Shown: one piece after another, positions 35,501 to 46,856 of the stretch
How the letters are laid out: the number at the start of each line of letters is the position of its first letter
Numbering within the stretch: the first letter of the stretch is position 1
From: Primula veris
Lineage: Eukaryota; Streptophyta; Magnoliopsida; Ericales; Primulaceae
Direction: 5' to 3'
Assembly (NCBI GenBank): GCA_963682055.1
Contig: OY821750.1
Span: forward strand, 30,574,402 to 30,638,401
Length of the DNA stretch: 64,000 nt
Translations under genes and position numbers: made by a program
The notes under the pieces: model-generated
What the model was told of the DNA's origin: nothing
Database searches by the model: none
Seen by the model: the letters and a program-made list of their open reading frames with translations, nothing else

Positions 35501-36390
35501 TCTCGCTCCCCCAGAAGTGACAATTGACTTGGCTGCTCAACAAGTGTAAGTCTTCTTCGCTAGTATACTTTTTTGATTTAATTCATATTGAGTACTTTGT
35601 TTACTTTAGATACCAAAGAAATCTATAGTGACCAAAGGTTTATACAATAGATTATGTGAAACTGATAGTATTTGAGAAAAATGGTATTACAAACCTGCAG
35701 AAATAGAAATTCATGACTTGAGGTAATTACTGCTTGGCTATTAAAAGGAAAGTTAGTTATTAGTTATGTTGATATTCTAACGGTCCTACTTCTATCTTAC
35801 TTTGCTAGAACCCACAGGGGTCTTGTTTAATTGCAGCTTTATAGCAAATAGGCTGCATTTTATAGTTCTAGAAAAAAACTGGGTTCATCCAGTATAAAGC
35901 TTCTAGGTTTTTCGGGCTAATAAAGAAAAATGTCGAGTTTTACTCTGATTCATTTAAATTCTTCCCGGCTTTTTAGCAAGAAAGCAGAAAAGCTGCATCC
36001 AAGGAAGAGGACATAATGAATTCTAAAAATATCATGTTTTTGGAGAGACGTTGTCATTTAAGGAGACTTATTTTTTTATGCTCATAGTTTTTTTATTTAC
36101 TCTATAAAATTTAGCATTTTATGTGTCTTCCATGTCTTGTGATTTACAGTAGTTCAGGTCAACCAGCCATGTCTTGTGAATTAGTTGGCGGATTTTACAG
36201 CCATTTTATGCTCATATTTTATTATGAATTGGTTTCAAGTCAGCCATATGTCATGGGATTTACAGTAGTTCTTTGAAATTTGTTACGTTTCTCTTACATC
36301 TTCGCTGTATCTTTATATAGGCATGAAGCTGAGCTTATTCAAGCGGCTAATCAGCCCCTGCCCGATGACGATGACGATGCTTTCGACTAG
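32235..36390 (+). CDS. RAN: Ran small GTPase (nucleocytoplasmic transport, spindle assembly)
   Basis: Eight exons: 32235-32237 (the ATG alone), 32380-32449, 34326-34382, 34510-34627, 35027-35116, 35207-35386, 35468-35545, 36321-36390. They join in frame to 221 residues, the same length as Arabidopsis Ran1. Visible are the N-terminus [17 protein letters not shown], the P-loop GDGGTGKTT, switch I region [16 protein letters not shown], switch [13 protein letters not shown], the guanine-specificity motifs GNKVDV and EISAKS, and the acidic tail DDDDDAFD typical of Ran. Ran-GTP binds importins and exportins in the nucleus. The gene looks complete and intact. The small first coding exon makes the initiator codon depend on correct removal of intron 1. 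Intron 2 (1,876 bp) holds TG/TA microsatellites and diverged tandem duplications. Confidence 0.97.
32665..32915. repeat. Diverged tandem duplication with TG/TA microsatellite in Ran intron 2
   Basis: Two related stretches (about 32665-32760 and 32812-32915) share AAATTAAAAGAGTATTTTGGG-like and GGAAAAAAATGAGGTA-like blocks, separated by TATG/TG repeats. A second, weaker pair sharing AAAGAGTGTATTTTTATTTC lies at about 33100 and 33301. Confidence 0.7.
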
Positions 36391-36934
36391 AATGCTAAAA
36401 AATGCAGAGACCGAGTTCTTTGTTTGATCTTGTTATTTAGTTGAGTGTTGAAAGGCTTTTGTATTATCATCAACGGCGACCTTACAAAATGTTGTTTTTC
36501 TCCAACCATTGGTTTTATTTCTCTGGTTGTGTTTGTGCTACACTTTTAATCATTTAATTGAGATGTCGGAAATGTTTTGGTTGACGTTTATAAATTTCCA
36601 GCTTGGCAGCTTTCAGTTTCTTTACCTCAGATGCTTCTGTATCAAAGTTTGTATGTCAAGCTGATGAGTGCTTGTCCAAGCTCAGCCCCTTCTTCCCCCT
36701 CTCTATTTTTATCATGTTTCTCTTGTTTGATAGTATTACTGTACTCGGCCAATTGGTTGTATTTACGGAATGGGTGGGCAGTAAAAATTACAGAATGGGT
36801 GGGAAGTAAAAAAACGGTTTTCAATCGTCGTACATTTTCCCTTTTAGATGTGCTCTAATCATGAAGTTGCTCTGGAATAAGGACCATCTTCCCATGTCTC
36901 TAGAGCTTTTCAGCAATTGAGGAAATATGGGATT
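36391..36934. other. 3' flank of Ran
   Basis: This contains the likely 3' UTR. An open frame at 36577-36858 has no recognisable similarity and is not called. A short imperfect duplication of ACGGAATGGGTGGGCAGTAAA and ACAGAATGGGTGGGAAGTAAA lies at about 36765-36815. Confidence 0.5.
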
Positions 36935-37100
36935 AATGGTAAAATTGTTATCTATTGTTGCTATTAATATGGAACAAATCTTTGAATTGTTCTCAATTAT
37001 GTGTTGCTTTTGAATACGGAATCATTGTTTAACAAAAAGCTTAAAACAGTTCAACATTTGTTCCGTAATAATAGCAACAATATATAACAATTCTACCATT
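36935..37100. mobile_element. Small palindromic MITE-like element
   Basis: The left arm, AATGGTAAAATTGTTATCTA followed by TTGTTGCTATTA and GGAACAAAT, is repeated inverted on the right, ending CAATTCTACCATT. Arms are about 46 bp (36935-36980, 37053-37100) around a short loop. No coding capacity and no assigned family. Confidence 0.75.
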
Positions 37101-37519
37101 GATTGCGTATTTGTATGATAACAAAAAGCTTAAAACAGTTGTATCGACATTGGCCATCAAATATAGCTGTCGTGTGCCGTTACGTATGTAATTTCACTTT
37201 TCAGAGTCAGTCCGGGTAAGGTGAAAATAAAATCTGTCTTGAAAGACTTCTCCATAATCAGGTCAAAGGCCAAACGCGCAGTTTTGTTAGTTGGTATGGG
37301 AGAAACATCTTTCGGTTTATGACGAATCAAAATGATAGTTTCCATGATATGGTTGTGATAGTTTAACCTGATTATCAATGTCTTATAGAAAAGGTTAACC
37401 TTGGATACCAGGGCAAACGTTACATTAGCACTTTCAATAATTAAATTCCTCAAATCTTACCTACAATGGGCATCAAATGTCAAGAAAAGGGGTCCAAGTT
37501 TGTATTAGCATATGACATA

Positions 37520-38780
37520 TGTTAAATGACAATGACCAAGCTGGTCTCTCTAAAGGACACTATTGAAAGCTTTTGGGTTTGCCTTAAACATGTCTGTACA
37601 AGGTGGGGGTTATAGAAGGATCATATATGTTTACATGTTAGGCTCTCATGACCTAAAGTAGTAGGACTAGTTTAAATTAATTACAGCATTTGGATAAATG
37701 TATGCGGTATGCAAGCAAACGAAATATGTAACATTTATCAAACAAAATGACAAGGCAAACTACAATAGCACTGTATAATATATAGCCAGAGAGTTGTGGA
37801 CTTCTTACGATTGCATGTGAGAGTTGTGGACTTCTTACGATTGCATGTGAAACTACGGTGCTATCGCATCAGTTTGTTCGTTTTTTTTACGATTATTCAG
37901 AACAATTCTAATGGAATTCTTGTAATATTTACCAAGGATGTTGCCTGCAATTGGTAAAGCTTTTCCTGTTTTCCTTAACATTATAAGTACATTCAAAATA
38001 TTTTTTTTTATGCAGTTTAATTTAAATGTTGTCTCCACAAGCTTAAGCTTCTCCTTAACACAAGGACACTATTAAGGCTTTTGCTTTAACATGTCTCCAC
38101 AAGATGGGACGGATTATAAGGACCATATATATAAATGTTTTTATGTTGGTTCTTATGACCTAACAAGAACTCTTGATACATATTGGATATTTTAAGTTTT
38201 TTCAACATTTGGGGAAATGTATGCAAGCCAACAAAATGTAAAGATTTTCAAATAAAATGACAACAGGGATAATACAATAGTTAATAGGTATATATGGCCA
38301 CACAGTTGTAAACATTTTTGTTATTCCATAAGCAAAATGCAGTGTTATTAATTAGTTTGCTTGCGTTCGTATGATTTCTTTGTTTCACAATCATTATGCA
38401 CAGCATTTTTCATATAAAATTTAACTATAAGAAAACTACAAGGGTAGCAAATAGACACTTGGTAGCTATAATATTGGTAATGCGTGTGTCGCTAATTTAG
38501 CGATACTCCGTTTAGCAACCAACATGTTATATGTTTGTATCCTGACATTTTCGTATACTGTTTAATTCTGATGTTGTTGTCACGCCAATTGCTCTTGTTT
38601 TCTTTTCAGCTATATGTTTTTTGTCGGATTTAATTAAATTTGTTGTGAAACTTGTCGAATACGAGAAGTGACAAAATGACTTAATTCGTTAAAAATCTTT
38701 GCCTGTAACATGTGGGGTGGATCATATAAGGACGTTATATATTTACATGTTACGACCCCAGCTAACAAATGGCCTCATAC
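37520..38780. repeat. Diverged direct repeats of an unidentified family (2 long, 1 short copy)
   Basis: Blocks at about 37545-37800 and 38060-38320 share in order: AGGACACTATT, AACATGTCT, GG-rich then TTATA(GA)AGGA, TTATGTT/TACATGTTAGG, CATGACCTAA, a GG(A)AAATGTATGC motif, AAAATGACAA and ATAGCC/ATGGCCA. A third partial match (CTGTAACATGTGGGG through TTTACATGTTA) is at about 38700-38750. A separate perfect-looking 28-bp duplication containing GAGTTGTGGACTTCTTACGA lies at about 37791-37848. No coding sequence was recognised. Confidence 0.65.
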
Positions 38781-40667
38781 ATTTGAGGAGTAGGGCCATC
38801 TAAGTAGACCATTGTTTTTGTTTACTTATGCTTTTTTTATTGTAATTGAACACTTGAGCTTTTGCCATAATATTTTTTTACAACTTTTTCTTAACAAGAA
38901 AACTATGGAATCAAAGCTTAAAGAAACGAAGTCAAAACTTAGATAAGCATCAGAATTATAGATATGGAGTTATGTGAAATTCCACCTAAAGCCGGTTTCA
39001 AAAATACTTTATTTGTTCAATTTATGCCTTTACATAAACACCAACTTTGTTAACTTTGTTGTACAATGTAAGATATAATATGTTTGGTTTACATTTACAT
39101 TAATTAGTTTGATATAATTTTCTGATCAGCGTTTGTATAATTTGTTAAATCTATTATTTATAAAGAAGAAAAAGGTCAAAACCATGGCTTAAATCATAAT
39201 AAGATCATAAGTGGAAACTGTATTATAATATGTCCACCGGCCATGCACTAGGTACCACAACAAGCTTCCGCGGTGTTGTTGTTACGTTGGCGTTTTATTT
39301 GCTTACCATTAAGATCTACATGCTCCGGTCAGATATTTGGTGCTCCAAACTCGACAAGATTGCATTCTATCAATGAGCTTCCTTTTTCAGCTCTTTAAGT
39401 AGTTATAATCAATAAGCTAGTATATGTTCCAATTTTAATAAAAATAGGCATAATCAGGTGATTATTTGGGACAATTGTATATGCTTGTTTAAGTTCAAAA
39501 TCAGTTGTATATCACCGAATTTGACAGTTTATATGTTGTACCTAGAGTTTGACACTACATATGATGAATTTGACAATAAATCAATTAATAATATTGAATC
39601 AGTTATTCAAAAAAGAGAAACATGAATATTTTTTTGCTAAATAAGTAGTGAAATTCCAGAATAATCTATTGCAATATTAAGAATCGTGACATGAAAAATC
39701 TGTGCTAACTGAGATATGCTCTACCAGACTTCAGATGACTAGGCCAGAGTCGCAGCCATAATTACTATTACGAGCTTGATAAGTATAAAATGTTATTTTA
39801 TGGGGTTGCAACATATCAGTTTTTTTTATAGACTGTGTTTTATATCTTCTGAAATTTGTTGGAAAACGTGTTTACATGGGTGTTTCCAAAGTGGTCATGG
39901 ACCGACTTTGAGCCCAAATTGTAATTGCCTAGCACTTTTATTTGGTACGGTTCTCAATTAATTTGAGTAGCTTGTGCGACGAGTTTCGAAACGGTATATA
40001 CATGCACTTGGCATAAACGATGAGTGGGTGTAAATGTTAATTAGCACTGTTCTCAAGTAATTATAAATGATTTTTCGATACGGCGAAAATTAACAAATTT
40101 TCCTCATGGAAAAAATAACATTTTTGTAAACTATGGGGTTGCACCCCTTTGCATCAAACGGGCTCCGCCCTAGACTAGGCCCGATGTCTAATCAACATAT
40201 AGTCTCGTAGGCTTCTGTTAATACACATTTCCAACCGCGTGACGGAGATGAAACAATGTAGATAAGGTATAGGACGAAGGGTGAGAAGGACATATCAGCT
40301 AAGGTAGGGTGAGATTCATGATGAGAGGGAAGATTGGTTTGAGTTTTGATGTAAGGAAGCTAGGTAGCAAGACATGTTCTTAAATGGTAGCATGTGAATT
40401 AAACTTAAATGCTTTGGGTCCTAATAATGTCATTTTCGTAGGCCTATCCTTATATCATCCTTAGGCAAACCTGTAATATTGCTTATTCAGTTGCTCTCTT
40501 ACACTTTTTGATCTCCACAATTTTTGTTATACTGCCTTTTTTTTGTTTACCTATTCTCAAAAGAATATCATACATGTGTTTATTTCATTCAAGAGGAAAG
40601 GTGCTTTCACACATTTTATTGATCTATCAATGGAAATGTACAACTCTCCCCGAAAAAATACAATTAC
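38781..40667. other. Intergenic, AT-rich, no gene seen
   Basis: Only short open frames without recognisable similarity are present. No repeat boundaries could be fixed. Confidence 0.5.
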
Positions 40668-41408
40668 TACACCAAACTATACTACTGTTAACGGTTTATA
40701 TATTTATCTTTTAACTTTTACAATTTGTATAGCACACTATAAGAAACTGTTCAATTTAGTTACTACTGTCTAAATTAATTACGGAATCATGTTAAATAAC
40801 AATACGTGCTTGATAAACATGAACGTGAAAGGTTAATTTTGTCATTCTGCACCAAAATCTATCATCATATAACAACATTTTCCCCCAAATTTGTACTATG
40901 TGCTGATTTTTGTTATGTGTGAAATTGGATGGAAACGTTTTTCTATGATGAAATATTTTGGTGCAGAATGATAAAATTACTCTCTCACGTTAATGTTTGT
41001 CAAGCACGTGCTGTCACGTGACATGATTCCGTAATTAATTAGTAATCAAATTGAAAAGTTTCTTATAGTGTGATACCTAAATTGGAAAGTTTCTTATAAC
41101 GTGGTAGATAAATTAGAAAAATTGAAAAATGAGTACCAAAATCGTTAAAATCACATACTCTCATGTTCCTATTTAATTGTTCATTATGAAACTACGTGTA
41201 ATTTTGACCGGTTAAGAACTTGTATCAAGATTGTCAGAATGAAAATTTTTAAAAGTTGATCATATAGTTCAAATGTTAAGTTTTATGATTAGATTTTACA
41301 AAAATTCATTTCATCAATTTTGATACAAGTTATAAGGCGGTAAAAACTGCACGTTGTTTCGTAGTTAACAATTAAATGAAAACGGAATGAATAGTTTGGT
41401 TTGGTGTA
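40668..41408. mobile_element. Fold-back MITE, family F, copy 2, interrupted by a nested Stowaway MITE
   Basis: The left end TACACCAAACTATAC and the right end ending TTTGGTGTA are an inverted pair. Inside are the family's ACGGAATCATGT, TTGACAAACAT-like and AATTTCACACATAA-like blocks in mirrored order. Just before the right end the element is split at ATCACA/GTTTGG by a 234-bp Stowaway-like insert (41158-41391). Without the insert the element would be about 505 bp, like copy 1. Confidence 0.85.
41158..41391. mobile_element. Stowaway-like MITE nested in fold-back MITE copy 2
   Basis: The termini CTCTCATGTTCC...ATTTAATTGTT and (inverted) TTCATTCCGTTTTCATTTAATTGTT pair over about 60 bp, flanked by TA on both sides (41156-41157, 41392-41393), as expected for Tc1/mariner Stowaway elements. 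Internal arms (GAACTTGTATCAAGATTG / CAATTTTGATACAAGTT) continue the palindrome. Confidence 0.87.
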
Positions 41409-42723
41409 CTAAATGTATAAAACAACTCGTGACATATGTAGTTTGCACTTTTAGAATGGAATGTGGGACTATGGACATCGATTGAATTAACCAGAAGTTA
41501 AATAAAACACAATTTCTTTTGTTTTTAAATCAAGCCAATTTATTTTAAGAGTGCTTGTTGAAGCAAACACATAACTAGTGAACTCAGGTTAGCTTCCTCC
41601 AAAAATTTGAAATCGACAACATTAATTTGGATTATTGAGTACCTAATGTCATACATATTAAAACATGAAAACGTTACAATTGAGAACACTGGATTTAATA
41701 AATTCACTTACAACCAACTCGAAGAAGAAACAACTTACCCCCAAAAAAACTATGATGAAGCAAAGACTACGAGCAATTTTACAGGCAATGTTCTCCTTTA
41801 AAAAATCCAACTTCTCATTTTCCGTTTCTTATTATTTCATGTAAATTTTAGTTTTAGGTTAAACTTTTTTAACGTTTCATGTTCTGTTTGCCGTTTCGTT
41901 TACTTCTCCCATTTTCCATCCCGACAACTATGATATGGTATATATGCACTATATTGTGGTACATGGTCTTTATCTTTAAGATGCACCACAAGAAAACCTT
42001 CTCAAACTACAAACATTTCCAAAACGTAATAAGTATAGTTGTACCACGATAGATACCACCTAAATTCACACCAGGTAATTTGAGTGAAAATTTAAAATTA
42101 CTCTACTTTTCTATTATAATAATATTATTTTAGATAAGTCTATATGCCAACATGAAACATTTATTCTGAAATGATTAAACATTAATACAAATTTCATAAA
42201 CCTATACTAAAACATAATATATAACAAAGCACCAAATCTCAAAAAATTAATGTATACTTCAATTTTTTCACAACATTTTTTGTTTTGTCCGGTCACGTGG
42301 TTGAACTGCACAAATTTCAATCAACTTAAAATATATAAAAATCTATCATTTTTATTATTATTTTAATTAATATTTGAATTTAGTGTAAATTCAACTATGG
42401 TTAATGTATATTTTAATTTTGGGTTTTTACTTTTTATTGTGTTGTAAAATTAGTTTTTATAGTGGTTACGGCCAATAGTATTTTTGTTAAATATTTATTA
42501 TTAATTTAGGGCACGCTTCATAAGGGGTTCTCAATATTTTACTTAGATTTAATATTGGTTTTGGCTAATAGTGTTTTAGTTAAATATTTATTTTTAATTT
42601 AGGTTAGGTTTCACACGAAAGAGATGAAAAACTAATAATGAGAGTGATTAAAATAATTGTTTTAATATGAATTCTAAAAGAAAAAATTAAAATACCAACA
42701 GTTTATTTTTTGAAAATTGTTGG

Positions 42724-42792
42724 TAAAGTGAGCGTAGCTAAAATTTAGCAACAAAAACTGTTGCTAAATTTAGCGACACTCATTTTACCAAC
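42724..42792. repeat. Short hairpin-forming inverted repeat
   Basis: GTTGGTAAAGTGAGCG...GCTAAAATTTAGCAACA is followed after about 5 bp by its near-perfect inverse, ending CTCATTTTACCAAC. The GCTAAATTTTAGCAAC-type sequence recurs inside the element at 44561-44717, so both may belong to one group of CACTA-like derivatives. Confidence 0.75.
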
Positions 42793-43391
42793 AGTTTAGC
42801 AACAGACGTGTTCTGATAGTAAGCTGATATTTTCTTGTCTAGAATTATAGTTTTTCAATTACTATCAAAATCCAACGAGACCGATGGTGAGACTGAAGAT
42901 TGGACATCTAGTCTCACCATCGAAAACGATGTAATCAACATTTGTTTAGTTTAACTTTTAATACTTGTTGAATCTTATCGGTTCACTAAGAATATAGTCG
43001 TATTTTCCTTTCTATAAGCTCTGATAAATGACCTTCATTTAATCAGAACAAACATTTAAATTCTTCTGCAGAATTTGTGGGAATGATATAATTATAAATA
43101 TTAAAAGTGCATGATACGTGACAGTGAAACGCAATTCCAAATGTTAAAACTGTTGAAAAAAGTGAAAACACTACCCCTTAAATCACGAGGGGGGGGACTT
43201 TTTATTGGCCATTTTGTAAATTATTTGTTACTGCCAAAGTTGTTATATATGTTTGTTGCACCTAATTAAAGATGGAATTAAAAACTAGTTAACGGCTTTG
43301 CACTTTTATGACACTTTTTAGAATCTTGCAACTTGTAACTATCTTGGCAACTGAATTTCTTTTCTCAGATTTGAATATAATTGCATGGTAC

Positions 43392-43396
<5 letters not shown>

Positions 43397-43424
<28 letters not shown>
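43397..43424. repeat. Poly(A) tract
   Basis: About 28 consecutive A residues after TACAGT. No retrogene is visible upstream of it. Confidence 0.9.
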
Positions 43425-43427
<3 letters not shown>

Positions 43428-44560
43428 GAAATCAACTCAACCAGCTTTGTAAGAGCAGTTTTTTTATATTTTTTCTCATATTTAAATTAATTAGTATCAT
43501 TTTTATATTTTTAGTTTAACAGTTTAACTTTATAATTTTTTAAGTTTTTCTATCAAATTTCTTATAATAACTAAATATTACTATATTTTAATATACTTCT
43601 ATCAATTTTTTTCAACCCAAATTAATATACTAGAGCAACCACGTTAAATTATTTAGACGTTTCCTCATATTTAAAGTAAAAAATATATTTTTACAACTTA
43701 TAAAGAAACGTTTTGTTTTATACAAATTATCAGTTTTTTTTATCAATTTTCCTATCACAACTATACAACTCATCTTTTTGTTATTTTATTAATTTATATG
43801 TGAAAAATACAAATAAAGAAGAGAGAATAAAAGAAAAATAAGAGAAGTAAATTATTATTTTAATTATAAGTGAACATGTTGATCTCTTATATCTGAGTGA
43901 TATTTGAGTTCATATATATTTAAGTTAATGGATAAGTAAACTCATAAGTGTATAATTTTTAAACAATTTTTTTATATTTAAGATAAATTGATGATATACG
44001 GTAACTGATACGGTTGATCTAACTGTTGTTCTTCTTCTTATATTATTGTAATTAATCTTAGCCGAAACGTGACAATTAGTGAACACAGTCCACTGGTCAA
44101 ATCCAACTCCCATAACTTCAATAATTAGTTAAAAAAATGATAATTAGACACCCCTATGATTTGCATTGGTTAAGTGTATTATTTCTGAGGAAATAAATAT
44201 GCATGGTTCACTCAATACATTTACATTTTATTAGAATTTTCCTTTTCAAATTTATTAATATCAAATAACTTTCCAATATTTTTAAATAATAGTAATAATT
44301 ATTCCATTAAATTGACTTTACTTCAATAAGAAATCTAAAGAAAGTTTTAATTTACATATTAAAAGTTTATAATTTAACCCCTTTTATAATAAATGTAGAA
44401 ATTATAAACTAATTTTTTAAAATGATTATCAATATTCAATAAAAGTTTTGAAGATGAATAGGGTTGTACGTTGAGCAAATTTCATTTGCATCAAAAAATT
44501 GTTGTAGTGATGAAGTCATACTATTACGTACCATGTTACGTCGGAAAAAATGTGTTTTCG

Positions 44561-44717
44561 CATTACATAAAAAAAAATGATTTAACATCATAACACTTTT
44601 TAATTTATGTCAAATTGGTTGTGGCTAAATTTTAGTAACATAATTTGTTGCTAAACTGTTGTTAAAATTTAGCCACAATTTTTTTTTACGATGCTAAATG
44701 AACTTTTTATTATAGCG
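44561..44717. mobile_element. CACTA-like MITE (divergent)
   Basis: A 157-bp element with ends CATTACATAAAAAAAAATGA and, inverted, CGCTATAATAAAAAGTTCATTTAGCATC, flanked by the 3-bp duplication TCG (44558-44560, 44718-44720). The interior holds an inverted repeat based on TGTGGCTAAATTTTAG. Confidence 0.75.
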
Positions 44718-45591
44718 TCGGGGTGTGGTCGGCTACACTAGAGGTTCTCTGAAAATAAAGATAACGTTTTAAATAACTAATGATTCAATTATGCCCATTG
44801 CCAACACATTATTAAGTCTACTATAATCTAGACCGGCCTTTATTAACAAGGTAATTATAAACAATATCATATTTAATTAGCTCGTTGAAATAGTTTAACT
44901 CGTTCAGGTTAAATCATAAGGCTAAACCATTTATAAGGAAGGCATGTAATGTCTTACTAAATATAATAATATGAAACTATCATTGAGTTTCATAATTTTG
45001 TGGTTGAGAAAGTGTTATAAATAATAAATGATAATAAATAAATAAAAAATAAATGACCTAGGGTTATGATAAAAAAATTGATAATAAATCTGAAAATTTG
45101 TGTAAATGTAAACGGTTTCTTAAAATCTGTAAAAATTGTTACGTTTGAGAAAATGGGTAGTGTTGCTGGTGCGGTTGCTCGAATAACTCATATTCACGAG
45201 AAAACTATCATTTGCTGAGTTTTGCATTTCAATTTTTCCATTTACAAACATCAAATTACTTATAATTTCCCCATATCTTCAAAATTAGTTGATTTTTTTA
45301 AAAAATTTAATAAAGGAAAAAACCCATTTTTTATTTTATTAAATGAAGGGAAAAAACCCCAACAAAAAAGATTGGGCCAAAAGTACACCAATTTGGAAAA
45401 AAAATTCAAAGCAGCAAATACAAAATTTAAAGGGTGTAAAAGAAATAACTTAAAAATACATAGATTTTTAAAATAAAAAATGTGACACGCGTCTCTCTCC
45501 CCCTTTATCTCTTCCAGGTGAAGAGGCCCAAAAACTTCAAAATTAGTTGATATTTATTTATTTATTTATATTATTTAAATGTTAAGTCATA

Positions 45592-45828
45592 CTTCATCCG
45601 TTTCTAAATAAATGTCGCTTACGAAAATACGTGTAAATTTGAGCATCAAATTTTTCATATCAAAATTGCCGAAATGAAAAAATTGTAAATTCCATCATAT
45701 AGTTATAACCACATGAACTACGTGATTAACTTTTGAAATAATTTTTTTCGGCAATTTAAATATAAAAAAATTATCGATCAAAGTTTCACGTATTTTCGTA
45801 ATAAACATTTGTTTATTGACGGAGGTAG
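45592..45828. mobile_element. Stowaway MITE
   Basis: A 237-bp element starts CTTCATCCGTTTC and ends GACGGAGGTAG. The ends are inverted repeats that extend to TTACGAAAATACGTG, with TA target duplications at 45590-45591 and 45829-45830. The CTnCnTCCGT terminus is diagnostic of Stowaway. Confidence 0.92.
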
Positions 45829-46029
45829 TATATCGTAATTATCCAACAAAATTATATGCATGAGAAAAAACTGCTAAATTCTGTACAAGTACAATCACTG
45901 ATTTTATTTAGTATATATTTTTTTTAAATTCCGGACTTTGTTATGCAACAGAGGCCATCTGCTAAATACAGACGATGTCTGATTGATGCACACAGAGGCT
46001 GTATTATTGGGATTGGATATAAGTTACGC

Positions 46030-46167
46030 CACGTAATAAAAACTCAATCTACTAAAAATAAAAAAATAATAACAATTTAATTAATATTAATTAAATTTAG
46101 GATAGACTCAAACTAACATTTCAATATATTTATTTGGATTTTTAGTAGATTGAGTTTTTACTACGTG
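46030..46167. repeat. 30-bp inverted repeat pair, probable MITE
   Basis: CACGTAATAAAAACTCAATC (continuing TACTAAAAAT) at 46030-46059 is mirrored at 46138-46167 with one mismatch. AT-rich DNA separates the arms. Exact element ends and target duplication were not found. Confidence 0.8.
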
Positions 46168-46670
46168 ATATGATTTGTATTATTACCGTCTGTATTAATT
46201 AAAATGCATGTGCATAAATCAAAAGTGGAGTAACTTATTTAAAAACTTAATTTAATTTAAATGAATCTCGTGACAAATAGTGAGAGATAAGAGGTCATTT
46301 GATGTAAAGAAGATGGTACTTGGCGATCTATGATTTGACATGACTTTATGGGAATCTTTTAAATGTCATGACAAAAACACTTTGCAAAGAAAGACCCATC
46401 ACTACTCCGTTGATTGCGTGGACGAAAGCTACATACAATAAATTAATCAAGCTACAAACAATTTTATCCACATTATCTTCAATTTCTTGTAAGGGTTATC
46501 TCAATATTTTGTCATTGAACTAGGGTTTTATTTCAATAATTTTGGGTCGTTTACAGAAAATCATACGAGATATATTATAATTTTTCACAATAATAAATAT
46601 TCACCTGCCATGCCATTCGTTTAATTATGTTCATCTCGATTATATAAAGAAGTACGGCTTCAGGTTTCAA

Positions 46671-46853
46671 CACTACAAAAAAAATACTCAAATAGCGACG
46701 GGATTAGTGACGGTATTTTTTGTTACGAGCTTATTAGCGACGGTTTTGTGACAGTTTAGTCAATTTGCGACAGATTTGTGACAGCTTTTTTAAATTAGTG
46801 ACAGTCTTGTGACAGCTTTTGACTCTCATTAAATCAAACATTATTTTGTAGTG
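46671..46853. mobile_element. CACTA-like MITE, copy 2
   Basis: A 183-bp element begins CACTACAAAAAAAATACTC and ends ATTATTTTGTAGTG, flanked by the 3-bp duplication CAA (46668-46670, 46854-46856). It is closely related to 27530-27724 (TAGCGACGGGATTAGTGACG and repeated GTGACAG motifs). Confidence 0.92.
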
Positions 46854-46856
46854 CAA

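Noticed and set aside
35016..35543. 175-aa minus-strand ORF
   Set aside because: It lies antisense to Ran exons 5-7 and is a shadow of the conserved coding sequence.
36577..36858. 93-aa plus-strand ORF in the Ran 3' flank
   Set aside because: Two overlapping frames are equally open and low-complexity. No family was recognised.
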